Of a stretch of 8,645 nt of DNA, positions 1 to 7,409 are shown one piece after another. The first letter of the stretch is position 1, and every line of letters starts with the position of its first letter. Source of the DNA: JAJFVC01 sp039698075 (GTDB taxonomy: Bacteria; Planctomycetota; Planctomycetia; Pirellulales; Thermoguttaceae); the NCBI GenBank assembly GCA_039698075.1, contig JBDKTJ010000067.1, positions 1-8,645 of the forward strand, read 5' to 3'. The position numbers were made by a program, and so were the translations under genes. The notes under the pieces are model-generated. The model saw nothing but the letters and a program-made list of their open reading frames with translations. It made no database searches and was not told where the DNA came from.

Positions 1-21
1 TGACATCCCGGTTGCTAGGAA

Positions 22-1587
22 TCACGATTGGCCGACCGGGGGCGGCAACGGTGCTTGTGGAGGCGGCTCCGGCGACGGAGCGGGCTGAATCGGCCCTTCC
101 ACCGGGACGGCGGCCTGCGATGCGGAGTTTTCCAGACGGATTTGCCAGCCGCCGCCCAAGGCCCGATACAATTGAATCATGTATTGCGTGACCGCGCCTT
201 CCGCTACAGCCAACTGATCTTGCTGCACGGTGAGTTCCCGCTGCACGGTGTATACCCGATTAAAATCGACGGTTCCTTGATCGTATTGCGATGAAACCAG
301 TTTCACTGATTCGTTGGAAGCGTCGGCGCTTCTCGCCAACGATTCGGCTTGTTGCTTAGCCTTCAGAAGGCTGATAACGGCATCCTCAGCTTCCGCATTG
401 GCTTGCAGGACAACATTCTGGTATTGAACAGCCAGTTGCTGGAAACGGGCTTTCTGAACGCGAATGTTGTTTACCAAACGTCCGTAATTGAGAATATCCC
501 AACGGAAGGCCGGACCAACAGCACCTGCTACAGAATTGGCATTGAATAGGTTTTCGACTTTCATGCTATCCAGATAGATCGTGCCGTCGATTGAGAAGTG
601 AGGATACAGATCGGAGGTTGCAACGCCGATCAACGCACTTTGGGCAGCAACCTCCCGCTCGGCCTTCCGCACGTCTGGACGACGACGGAGCAGTTCTGCG
701 GGAATGCCGATGGCTAGTTGGGCTGGGACCTTGGGAATGCCGTGGTGGTTGACCAACATTTCATCCAGGTTCCGTGGCGGTATGCCCATGAGGATGCACA
801 GTGCATTGGCGGCCCGTCTGCGCGCGGCTTCCAGGGGGCGAATGCTGGCATCGGTCTGTTCGAGATTGGAGATGGCTTGGGTTACGTCCAGTCGTGTGAC
901 CATACCGTTGCGGAGACGATCGTCGGCAATGCGCAAGCTGCCCCGTTGAATGTCAACGTTCTGTTTGGCATAAGCCAGTCGTTGTTCAGCAATCCGCACA
1001 TCCGCATAACTCCGGGCCACTTCGGATAGCAGGACTACTAAGACCTGATCGTAATTCTCCACGGAAGCGTCCAAGTTCGCATCTGCCGCTTCAATCGCCC
1101 GCCGAAACCGACCCCAGAAGTCAAGTTCCCAAGACAGAGCGCCGCCCAACGTCCATTCGTCGAAGTGGAGAGTGGGAGAAGCGCCGCTGGGACCGTTCTT
1201 GCTCAATCCAATTCGGCTATAGTCACCGAATGCCGCTTGGTTTTGCGGGAACAACTCGCCAGCCACGATAGCCCGCTGGGCGCGGGCTTCCAGGATACGC
1301 AGCCCGGCGACTCGCAGCGACAGGTTTTGCTGATAGGCTGATGAAATCAGAGAGTCAAGGATCGGATCGTTGAAGGCTTGCCACCAGGCGGCGTTTTGAA
1401 TCTGCCCACCGTTGATCGCTGGAGTTCCCCCGTCGAGCCACTGATCGGCGACTGAAGCCGCTGGACGACAGTAGTTTGGCCCCACTTTGAAGCCGTTGGC
1501 GAAATACTCGCGGCAGGTTGTGCATCCGCTGGAAAACGTCAGGAGAAAGATCACCAGAAGCACCAACGGCACTCCAGTGTTCCTCAT
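22..1587 (-). CDS. Outer-membrane efflux channel lipoprotein (OprM/NodT family of RND systems)
   Basis: This is the outer-membrane exit duct of the tripartite pump. It is expected to form a TolC-like trimer that receives substrate from the AcrB-type pump through the adaptor. With the start at 1587 it has 521 residues. Residues 1-21 form a hydrophobic signal peptide ending in a lipobox-like FSSGC, with Cys22 as the probable lipidation site. Family motifs follow: VGPNYCRP near 35-42, SWELDFWGR near 152-160, GIPAELLRRRPDVRKAE near 294-310, DLYPHFSIDG near 326-335 and YDQGTVDF near 435-442. The frame stays open to an ATG at 1686, but that would bury the signal peptide behind 33 residues and has no ribosome binding site. 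The 1587 start has only a distant AGAGG about 14 bases upstream. The last 28 residues are a proline-rich tail. The gene lies 353 bp after the pump gene, beyond a likely terminator. Confidence 0.93.
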   Translation of the reverse strand: MRNTGVPLVLLVIFLLTFSSGCTTCREYFANGFKVGPNYCRPAASVADQWLDGGTPAINGGQIQNAAWWQAFNDPILDSLISSAYQQNLSLRVAGLRILEARAQRAIVAGELFPQNQAAFGDYSRIGLSKNGPSGASPTLHFDEWTLGGALSWELDFWGRFRRAIEAADANLDASVENYDQVLVVLLSEVARSYADVRIAEQRLAYAKQNVDIQRGSLRIADDRLRNGMVTRLDVTQAISNLEQTDASIRPLEAARRRAANALCILMGIPPRNLDEMLVNHHGIPKVPAQLAIGIPAELLRRRPDVRKAEREVAAQSALIGVATSDLYPHFSIDGTIYLDSMKVENLFNANSVAGAVGPAFRWDILNYGRLVNNIRVQKARFQQLAVQYQNVVLQANAEAEDAVISLLKAKQQAESLARSADASNESVKLVSSQYDQGTVDFNRVYTVQRELTVQQDQLAVAEGAVTQYMIQLYRALGGGWQIRLENSASQAAVPVEGPIQPAPSPEPPPQAPLPPPVGQS

Positions 1588-1695
1588 CCACGGGCATTCG
1601 ACCTCTGACGATATGAGGGGGGCATCTAATGATCTTGTGTGGTGGGTTTGCACGGCGTCTTCTCCAGAACAGTCGGGATAAAACATGCTGCTGGA

Positions 1696-1725
1696 ATAAT
1701 CGAACTTTCTGCTACAGACTGTCGA
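1696..1725 (-). promoter_or_regulatory. Candidate promoter for the outer-membrane channel gene
   Basis: On the minus strand a -35-like TCGACA (1725-1720, 5 of 6 matches to TTGACA) is followed after 18 bases by a -10-like GATTAT (1701-1696, 4 of 6). It lies about 110 bp upstream of the channel ATG at 1587. It is the best match I found in the gap, but it is weaker than the two promoters near 7120 and 7420. It would explain how the channel is expressed if the hairpin at 1889-1923 stops transcription from the pump gene. Confidence 0.35.
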
Positions 1726-1743
1726 GGGTCAGCACAATGACCC
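1726..1743. promoter_or_regulatory. 18-bp inverted repeat abutting the channel-gene -35 element
   Basis: GGGTCA and TGACCC form perfect 6-bp arms around a 6-base spacer. On the minus strand the palindrome directly touches the upstream edge of the candidate -35 hexamer at 1720-1725. This position suits an activator or a flanking repressor site. The sequence does not resemble the GACCAnnCAGTCG cores in the two tetR promoters, so a different regulator would be needed. It may also be chance. Confidence 0.3.
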
Positions 1744-1888
1744 GGAGAGTTTGCGCAATCCCGATAGCCAGAGTCCCATTCAGCCCGGAGTTCTTGCGCA
1801 GGCCGAACATTCAATCGTTCAGCGGCCAACGTGACGGCGAGAATCGGGGACTAGGGTTTATTGACCCGAGAGAGGGGCAAGAAGGCAA

Positions 1889-1923
1889 GGGCCACGAGAT
1901 AACTTTGCGTCTTCTCGTGGCCC
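1889..1923 (-). terminator. Probable factor-independent terminator after the RND pump gene
   Basis: GGGCCACGAGA (1889-1899) and TCTCGTGGCCC (1913-1923) form a perfect 11-bp, GC-rich stem with a 13-base loop. It begins 17 bases after the pump stop codon. On the minus strand the stem is followed by TTGCCTTCTTGCC, which is T-rich but interrupted. The hairpin may therefore be a weak or partial terminator, or an mRNA-stabilising 3' structure, rather than a full stop. Confidence 0.6.
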
Positions 1924-1940
1924 AAAGTCGCCGCAATGCG

Positions 1941-4900
1941 CTACTGAGCCTGCTCGACGGCCGGCCGCTGCTGTTGCTTACTAAAGAAGTTCGACACTAG
2001 AACGAAAAACAGGGGGATGAAGATCAGGTCGATAAAGGTGGCCGAGAGCATCCCGCCGGTGACTGCGGTTCCAATGGCATTCATCGCACCGGCCCCGGCT
2101 CCCGTGGCGACGGCCAGCGGCAGCGTGCCGAAGAAAAATGCCAGCGAGGTCATGATGACAGGACGGAATCGGATTTTCACCGCCGCGAGGGTTGCCTCGA
2201 CCAGTCCTTCTCCTTGTCGCCGCTGCTCTTTGATGAATTGGATGATCAGAATGGCGTTCTTGGTCGAAAGCCCCATCGTTGTCAGGAATCCGATCTGGAA
2301 ATACACGTCGTTGGGAAACCCGCGAAGGTAGGTCGCCAGCAACGCACCAAACACACCCAACGGCAGCATCAAGAGGTTGACAAAGGGGATGGTCCAGCTT
2401 TCGTACAGAGCCGCCACGCACAGGAAGATCACGAGTATAGAAAACGCATAGAGAACCGGCCCCTGGGCCGTCGCCATCCGCTCCTGGTAGGAAAGCCCGG
2501 TCCAGTCATAGCCGATTCCCGGCGGCAGCTTCGAGGCGATGTCTTCCATGGCCTGCATGGCATCGCCGGTACTTACGCCAGGTGCCGCCTCACCCCAGAT
2601 GTTCAGGGACGGAAAACCGTTAAATCGCTCCAGCCGTGGAGATCCGCTCGTCCAGCGGGTGGAGGCAAACGAGGCAAAGGGCACCATCTTCCCGGCCGTA
2701 TTACGCACGTAAAGTTTTTCCAGGTCCTTGGGCAGCATGCGGTAGGGAGCGTCCGCTTGAACGTAAACCCGTTTGACTCGCCCGCCCTGAATGAAGTCGT
2801 TGACGTAGGCACTGCCGAAAGCGGCCGAGATGGTGCTGTGAATGGAGTCGATGGGTGCTCCCTGCGCGCCCGCTGATTCCCAGTTCACGTCAACCCGGAA
2901 TTCGGGCACATCCTCCATGCCATTGGGACGGACTCTCACCAGCCGCTGGTCCTTTGCCGCCATGCCGAGGAGTTGGTTGCGGGCGTTCATCAGAGCGGCG
3001 TGCCCGATCCCGCCACGGTCCACCAACTGGAAATCAATTCCCTTAGCATTGCCCAGTTCGACAACGGCAGGGGGTGGAAAGGCGAAAACCATGGCGTTGC
3101 GAATTTTGGAGAACGCCCGCGTGGCCCGGTCGGAAATGGCCTTTACTTTCAAGTCCGGGCGGTCGCGAAGCTCCCAACCCTTTAACCTGACAAACACCAT
3201 CCCATTGTTTTGCCCTCTTCCGGCAAAGCCCACACCGACAATCGTCATGCAGGATTCCACCGCCTCTTTTTCGTTTTCTAGAAAATGGCGCTGGACTTCA
3301 TCCGCAACCGCCTGGGTCTGTTCCAACGTGGCACCCGTCGGCATGAGGATCTGTGCAAGCATGATTCCCTGGTCTTCATCCGGGAGGTAGCCCGTAGGCA
3401 GCCGCAGGAACAGAAAACCGATCACTCCGACGAGCACCAGATAGACGACCAGGTAACGCAGTTTCTTCGCAAGAGAGTGTCCGACCAATCCTACATAGCG
3501 GTCTCTAATCCAGAAAAAGACGCGGTCAAACCATCGGAAAAAGGGGCGCAGGAAGAAAATGGCATTCTCCGCCGGTTCGTGCCCCTTGGGCACCGGCTTG
3601 AGCAGCGATGCGCAAAGCACCGGCGTCAAGATCAACGCCACCGCCACCGACAGCATCATCGAGGCAATGATCGTGATGGAAAACTGGCGATAGATGACGC
3701 CGGTCGAGCCGGGGAAAAACGCCATCGGACCGAACACCGCCGAGAGCACCAGCCCGATGCCGATCAGGGCGCTGGTGATCTGATCCATGGACTTGGCAGT
3801 GGCTTCTCGGGGCGAAAGCCCTTCCTCGGCCATGATCCTTTCCACGTTTTCCACCACCACGATGGCGTCATCCACCAAAAGCCCGATGGCCAACACCATG
3901 GCAAACATGGTGAGCATATTGATGGAGAATCCGAAAGCCCCCAACACGGCGAAGGTGCCCAGGAGGACCACCGGCACCGCAATGGTCGGAATCAGCGTGG
4001 CGCGGAGGTTCCCCATGAAAAGCCACATGACCAGGAAGACCAACAGGATCGCCTCGAACAGGGTCTTCACCACTTCCTCGATGGCCACCCGCACGAAGGG
4101 AGTGGTGTCGTAGGGATACACAACCTTCATTCCCGGCGGGAAGTAGCGGCCCATCTCCTCCAGCGCTTTCCTGATGGCGTCGGCGGTCGCCACCGCGTTA
4201 GCACCAGGTGCCTGTCGGATGGCCAGAACGGCGTTTGGTTTGCCATTGTAAAAAGACTGGATATCGTAGAATTCGGTCCCCAATTCCGTCCGTCCCACGT
4301 CCTTGATCCGCACGATGGAGCCGTCTCGGTTGGTGCGAATGGGGATGGCGGCGAACTCCTCGGGGGTCTGGAGCAGATTCTGAACAACGATGGAAGCGTT
4401 CAGACGCTGTGCATCCAATGCCGGTGCCCCACCAAACTGCCCGGCGGAAACTTCCACGTTGTACGTTCGCAGCGCCAGGATCACATCTCCCACGGTCAAC
4501 TGGTAATCGGTAAGCTTGTCGGGGTTCAGCCAGACTCGCATAGCGTACTGCGAACCGAAAGTCATGACCTCGCCGACCCCAGGTACGCGCGCCAACACTT
4601 TCTCCAGGTTGGATTGGGCATAATCCCGCAAGTCATTGCCATCCATGCTACTGTCTTCAGAGACGAGTCCCACCATGATCAGGTAATTCCGTGTGGATTT
4701 ACTGACCTTGACGCCGGAACGCTGGACCACTTCAGGCAGGCTGGCCATGGCGAGTTGGAGCTTGTTCTGCACCTGGGCCCAGGCCAAGTCCGGGTCGGTT
4801 CCCGGCTTGAACGTCAACTCGATGCGAGAAGCCCCCGATGAATCGCTCGTACCGGCGAGATACAGCATGTTGTCAAAGCCAGTCATCTTCTGCTCGATGA

Positions 4901-5093
4901 TCTGGGTGACGCTGTCTTCGACAGTCTTCGCCGAGGCTCCGGGGTAAAAGGATTCAATGGCGATTGACGGGGGAGCAATGGGCGGATACTGGGAGATAGG
5001 CAGCAAATAGATGGCCAGTCCCCCCAGCACCATCATGATGATGGCGATGACCCATGCGAAAACCGGCCGGTCCAGAAAGAATCTCGATAACAC
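1941..5093 (-). CDS. Inner-membrane RND multidrug efflux pump (AcrB/MexB, HAE1 family)
   Basis: This is the proton-driven drug exporter of the inner membrane. It has 1050 residues against 1049 in E. coli AcrB and is collinear with it throughout. The first transmembrane segment is near 10-30, further ones fall between about 340-490 and 545-563, and the last five between about 876 and 1035. Two large periplasmic loops lie between. The proton-relay residues are present: Asp408 and Asp409 in GLLVDDAIVVVENVER, Lys945 in MGLSTKNAIL and Arg975 near RFRP. The switch-loop region reads VGFAGRGQNN near 621-630. Several residues lining the AcrB drug pocket differ (see findings), so the substrate range cannot be inferred. 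The start is GTG with GGAGG 6 bases upstream. It lies 30 bases after the adaptor stop. Metal-exporting RND pumps are unlikely, because the sequence follows AcrB closely. Confidence 0.97.
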   Translation of the reverse strand: MLSRFFLDRPVFAWVIAIIMMVLGGLAIYLLPISQYPPIAPPSIAIESFYPGASAKTVEDSVTQIIEQKMTGFDNMLYLAGTSDSSGASRIELTFKPGTDPDLAWAQVQNKLQLAMASLPEVVQRSGVKVSKSTRNYLIMVGLVSEDSSMDGNDLRDYAQSNLEKVLARVPGVGEVMTFGSQYAMRVWLNPDKLTDYQLTVGDVILALRTYNVEVSAGQFGGAPALDAQRLNASIVVQNLLQTPEEFAAIPIRTNRDGSIVRIKDVGRTELGTEFYDIQSFYNGKPNAVLAIRQAPGANAVATADAIRKALEEMGRYFPPGMKVVYPYDTTPFVRVAIEEVVKTLFEAILLVFLVMWLFMGNLRATLIPTIAVPVVLLGTFAVLGAFGFSINMLTMFAMVLAIGLLVDDAIVVVENVERIMAEEGLSPREATAKSMDQITSALIGIGLVLSAVFGPMAFFPGSTGVIYRQFSITIIASMMLSVAVALILTPVLCASLLKPVPKGHEPAENAIFFLRPFFRWFDRVFFWIRDRYVGLVGHSLAKKLRYLVVYLVLVGVIGFLFLRLPTGYLPDEDQGIMLAQILMPTGATLEQTQAVADEVQRHFLENEKEAVESCMTIVGVGFAGRGQNNGMVFVRLKGWELRDRPDLKVKAISDRATRAFSKIRNAMVFAFPPPAVVELGNAKGIDFQLVDRGGIGHAALMNARNQLLGMAAKDQRLVRVRPNGMEDVPEFRVDVNWESAGAQGAPIDSIHSTISAAFGSAYVNDFIQGGRVKRVYVQADAPYRMLPKDLEKLYVRNTAGKMVPFASFASTRWTSGSPRLERFNGFPSLNIWGEAAPGVSTGDAMQAMEDIASKLPPGIGYDWTGLSYQERMATAQGPVLYAFSILVIFLCVAALYESWTIPFVNLLMLPLGVFGALLATYLRGFPNDVYFQIGFLTTMGLSTKNAILIIQFIKEQRRQGEGLVEATLAAVKIRFRPVIMTSLAFFFGTLPLAVATGAGAGAMNAIGTAVTGGMLSATFIDLIFIPLFFVLVSNFFSKQQQRPAVEQAQ

Positions 5094-5123
5094 TTTGCGC
5101 CTCCGTCAGTTCGATGGTGTCGC

Positions 5124-6419
5124 CTACTTGGCTGTGCTTACAGATTTCGCGGAGTTGGTGCGAGTGGCATTGAATGGGACCGCCTTGACGACCGCTCCGG
5201 GGCGCACTTTCTGCATGCCCTCGACGATCACGCGGTCGCCTTTGGCAAGACCCGAGGAGATGAGCCATTGGTTGCCCAGGGCGCGATCAGTCGAAAGCCC
5301 GCGTTGCTGGACTTTCCCTTCGGCATCCACGATCAGAGTGGTAGGATTTCCCTTGGGATCGCGCGACACGGCCTGCTGCGGGACGAGGATGGCGTGCGGA
5401 TTCACGCCTTCGTCAATAATCGCCCGGACGAACATGCCGGGCAGGAGTATGCTATCGGGATTGGGGACGACGATTCGCAAGATGACGGACCCGGTGGTGG
5501 GGTCCACCGTCACATCGCGGAACTTGAGCGACCCTTCCTGTGGATACGCCGTGCCATCCTCCAGGACAATCTTGACCGAGTCGGTTCCATTTTCCTTGAG
5601 GCGGCCGTTTGCCAGACTGCGCTTCAGCCGGTTCAGTTCCACCGTCGATTGGGGCACATTCATATAGATCGGATCCAATTGCTGAATGGTAGCCAGCGAC
5701 AATGGCTGATATGCAGTTAAAATCGCGCCTACGGTGACATCGGATCGGCCGATACGGCCGGAAATGGGTGCGGTGATCTTGGTGTAGCTCAGATTGATCC
5801 GCGCGGTCTTCACGGCCGCCTCCGCTTGCTCGATGGCCGCATCAGCCGCCTCCACCCCTTGCTGATCGGAACTCACCTGCGCCTCGGCCACACGCAACGA
5901 GGAGTCGGCGACCTTGACATCGGCGACAGCCTGATCGCGCTGCATGGCGGAAACCGCCTGTGTCTTCACCAGATTCTCGTACCGTTGAAGATTCGTTTTT
6001 GCCAGTTCCAGGATCGCCTGATGCCGATTGAGAGCCGCCTTGCTCGTTTCCAACACCGCTCGCGCCCGTTCGGCCGCCTTCTTCGTTGCCAGCAGGTTTG
6101 CATTGGCGTTCTCGAACGCGGCTTCATAAGGCGCTGGGTCGATTTCATAGAGAACCTGGTCGGCCTTCACCTGACTTCCTTCCGTGAAGAGCCGTTTCTG
6201 GAGGAGACCATTGACTTGTGGTCTGATCTCCGCAACGAGGTAGGCGGAGGTGCGGCCTGGCAATTCAGAGTGCAACACCACCTCTTGAGGCTCGATCGTG
6301 ACCACTGCCACCTCGGGAACAGGAGGCGGGGGCGTTTCTTGTTGACGATTACACCCCGCCAAAAAAAGGGCGGCAGGAAAGGCCAATACAACCAACGGTT
6401 TCCATATACACCAGTTCAT
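5124..6419 (-). CDS. RND efflux periplasmic adaptor lipoprotein (AcrA/MexA, membrane fusion protein)
   Basis: This protein bridges the inner-membrane pump and the outer-membrane channel in the periplasm. The mature protein should be anchored by a lipid on Cys23 of the lipobox LAGC after a short hydrophobic signal peptide. An ATG at 6425 is in frame, but AGGAG sits only 1 base before it and 7 bases before the ATG at 6419, so 6419 is preferred (431 residues). The half-lipoyl signature near 54-95 (PGRTSAYLVAEIRPQVNG and GSQVKADQVLYEIDP), a long coiled-coil hairpin near 98-207, the second lipoyl half with TAPISGRIGRS near 216-226, and the beta-barrel with LPGMFVRA near 326-333 follow in the usual order. 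The hairpin tip keeps the Arg146, Leu150, Ser157 motif used by AcrA to dock on TolC. The hairpin is longer than in AcrA. Confidence 0.96.
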   Translation of the reverse strand: MNWCIWKPLVVLAFPAALFLAGCNRQQETPPPPVPEVAVVTIEPQEVVLHSELPGRTSAYLVAEIRPQVNGLLQKRLFTEGSQVKADQVLYEIDPAPYEAAFENANANLLATKKAAERARAVLETSKAALNRHQAILELAKTNLQRYENLVKTQAVSAMQRDQAVADVKVADSSLRVAEAQVSSDQQGVEAADAAIEQAEAAVKTARINLSYTKITAPISGRIGRSDVTVGAILTAYQPLSLATIQQLDPIYMNVPQSTVELNRLKRSLANGRLKENGTDSVKIVLEDGTAYPQEGSLKFRDVTVDPTTGSVILRIVVPNPDSILLPGMFVRAIIDEGVNPHAILVPQQAVSRDPKGNPTTLIVDAEGKVQQRGLSTDRALGNQWLISSGLAKGDRVIVEGMQKVRPGAVVKAVPFNATRTNSAKSVSTAK

Positions 6420-6469
6420 TGACATGCTCCTATTGAAACCGACACGGTGAGAACGTGGCGGCTAGCGTT

Positions 6470-7087
6470 TCATAAGTCAACCTTTTCGGTGGCGATGCCG
6501 TTAAATAACGTGCCGAGGATCAGGCGGTGGAGATTCTCCCGCTGCTCGCGCTCTTCGAGTTTGGGCAGGCGTTCCAGAACATTCTTGATGAGACCGAGGT
6601 ACAAGGTGGCAAGCATAAGTGGATCACTGGGACGGAAGACTCCTTCCGCAATGCCTTGCTCGAACATTTTCGCCAGCCGCTGACAAGCGACCTCCGAACC
6701 ACGCCGTTTCGTTGACTGCAAGATCGCATCAACTGCCTCATCCTCAAAGAGCAGCTTGTGGACCTGCGCATGTTGGGCTGCATGTTCGAGCAGCATGTGA
6801 AGCTGCTCTGACAACTTCTCAATCGCCGGTTGCTGTTTCGCCGCGACTTCTTCCATGTTCTCAAACACGGGATCAACCAGTTTCGCGTAGACAAACTCCA
6901 GGAGATCCCGCTTGCTTCGGAAGTAACGGTACAGACTCCCCTTGGCGATGCCTGCTTCCGCTGCAACGCGATCCATCGTTAGCCCGTCCACGCCATGCGT
7001 ACTGAGGACGGCGATCGTCGCCTCGTAAAGCGCCTGCTTCATCATTCCGTCGAGCGCTTGCTTGCGAATCGCGGTGAGCTTTGGCAT
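6470..7087 (-). CDS. TetR-family repressor, first gene of the efflux operon (tetR1)
   Basis: This 205-residue protein is probably the local ligand-responsive repressor of the pump operon. The N-terminal helix-turn-helix spans about 37-58 (LTMDRVAAEAGIAKGSLYRYFRSK), with a standard turn glycine and the SLYRYF recognition helix. The rest is a helical ligand-binding and dimerisation domain of normal length. The ATG at 7087 is preceded by GGAGG at 5-base spacing. The stop lies 50 bases before the adaptor start, and all downstream genes read the same way, so the repressor is probably cotranscribed with adaptor and pump. A strong promoter with an operator-like core in its spacer lies just upstream, which suggests autoregulation. 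The protein is a clear paralogue of the plus-strand TetR at 7469-8143. The inducer cannot be read from the sequence. Confidence 0.93.
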   Translation of the reverse strand: MPKLTAIRKQALDGMMKQALYEATIAVLSTHGVDGLTMDRVAAEAGIAKGSLYRYFRSKRDLLEFVYAKLVDPVFENMEEVAAKQQPAIEKLSEQLHMLLEHAAQHAQVHKLLFEDEAVDAILQSTKRRGSEVACQRLAKMFEQGIAEGVFRPSDPLMLATLYLGLIKNVLERLPKLEEREQRENLHRLILGTLFNGIATEKVDL

Positions 7088-7117
7088 GTGTACCTCCGTT
7101 TGAACTCCAAAACAATT

Positions 7118-7146
7118 ATTCTACCGACTGAGTGGTCCGTTTGCAA
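7118..7146 (-). promoter_or_regulatory. Promoter of the tetR1-adaptor-pump operon
   Basis: On the minus strand TTGCAA (7146-7141) and TAGAAT (7123-7118) are separated by exactly 17 bases. They match the sigma-70 consensus at 4 of 6 and 5 of 6 positions. The promoter ends about 30 bp upstream of the tetR1 ATG at 7087. The spacer carries an operator-like core (7125-7137). Confidence 0.7.
7125..7137 (-). promoter_or_regulatory. Candidate TetR operator core in the tetR1 promoter spacer
   Basis: The minus strand reads GACCACTCAGTCG, an imperfect dyad (GAC...GTC) one base upstream of the -10 hexamer. The same core, GACCAnnCAGTCG, occurs at the identical position in the tetR2 promoter. A repressor bound here would block RNA polymerase. 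That it binds tetR1 or tetR2 is inference from position and from the paralogy of the two proteins. Confidence 0.5.
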
Positions 7147-7291
7147 TACCCATTCATTGCAGGTGGTGACTTATTAGTGTATTCTCCCATGAGTGACGGG
7201 AAGAAAGCACGCTGATCCGCGAAAGCATGCTACTACAGTGGGTATGCTTCTAGGTCCATAAGGTGATCCCATTGCTGTATAATGTGTTGTT

Positions 7292-7409
7292 TGGTCGCCA
7301 GAACCTATGGAGTTAAGGTCGTCGATGGTGGCCTATGGTGACTCATTTGTAAGCCGAAGATGACCGTCTAGGTGGTCGATGGTGACTGGCTAGTATTGAC
7401 TGGCGACCA
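7292..7409. repeat. Cluster of short direct repeats bounded by a 10-bp inverted repeat
   Basis: TGGTCGCCAG (7292-7301) and its exact reverse complement CTGGCGACCA (7400-7409) bound this stretch. Inside are pairs of direct repeats: CCTATGG (7304-7310, 7332-7338), GTCGATGGTG (7321-7330, 7375-7384), ATGGTGACT (7335-7343, 7380-7388) and TGACTGGC (7383-7390, 7397-7404). The right arm of the inverted repeat overlaps the tetR2 promoter and operator core. This may be a multi-site regulatory array or a decayed duplication. I see no target-site duplication that would mark it as a mobile element. Confidence 0.5.

Larger units (their letters stand above)
1588..1940. other. Intergenic gap between pump and channel genes (353 bp)
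   Basis: No convincing gene lies here. On the minus strand the gap holds a hairpin (1889-1923), an inverted repeat (1726-1743) and a weak promoter candidate (1696-1725). A 67-codon minus-strand frame at 1829-1626 and a longer plus-strand frame running into the pump gene show no family motif or ribosome binding site and look spurious. Pump and channel genes of this kind are usually only a few bases to a few tens of bases apart, so the gap is wide. Confidence 0.7.

Noticed and set aside
1588..1686. N-terminal extension of the channel protein to the ATG at 1686
   Set aside because: It would place 33 residues in front of a clear lipoprotein signal peptide, and no ribosome binding site precedes it.
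1626..1829. A 67-codon minus-strand frame in the gap between pump and channel genes
   Set aside because: No recognisable motif, no clear ribosome binding site, and it overlaps the promoter and palindrome candidates and runs to within 40 bases of the channel start. Treated as chance.
3285..4841. A 518-codon open frame on the plus strand opposite the RND pump gene
   Set aside because: It lies wholly antisense to a strongly supported pump gene, its product is a histidine-, glutamine- and arginine-rich low-complexity sequence typical of antisense shadows, and it has no family motif.
6434..6472. Inverted repeat TGAAAC/GTTTCA between tetR1 and the adaptor gene as a terminator or attenuator
   Set aside because: Only 6 bp of mostly A-T pairs with a 27-base loop and no T run. 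It overlaps the tetR1 stop codon and is likely chance.
7255..7283. A plus-strand promoter using the perfect TATAAT at 7278-7283
   Set aside because: The best -35 at 17-base spacing is TCCATA, only 3 of 6, and there is no extended -10 TG at the right place. The TTGACT/TATAAC promoter nearer tetR2 is far better.
7292..7409. A small inverted-repeat transposable element (MITE) bounded by the 10-bp arms
   Set aside because: No target-site duplication flanks the arms, the arms are short, and one arm is part of a promoter. Kept only as a repeat cluster.
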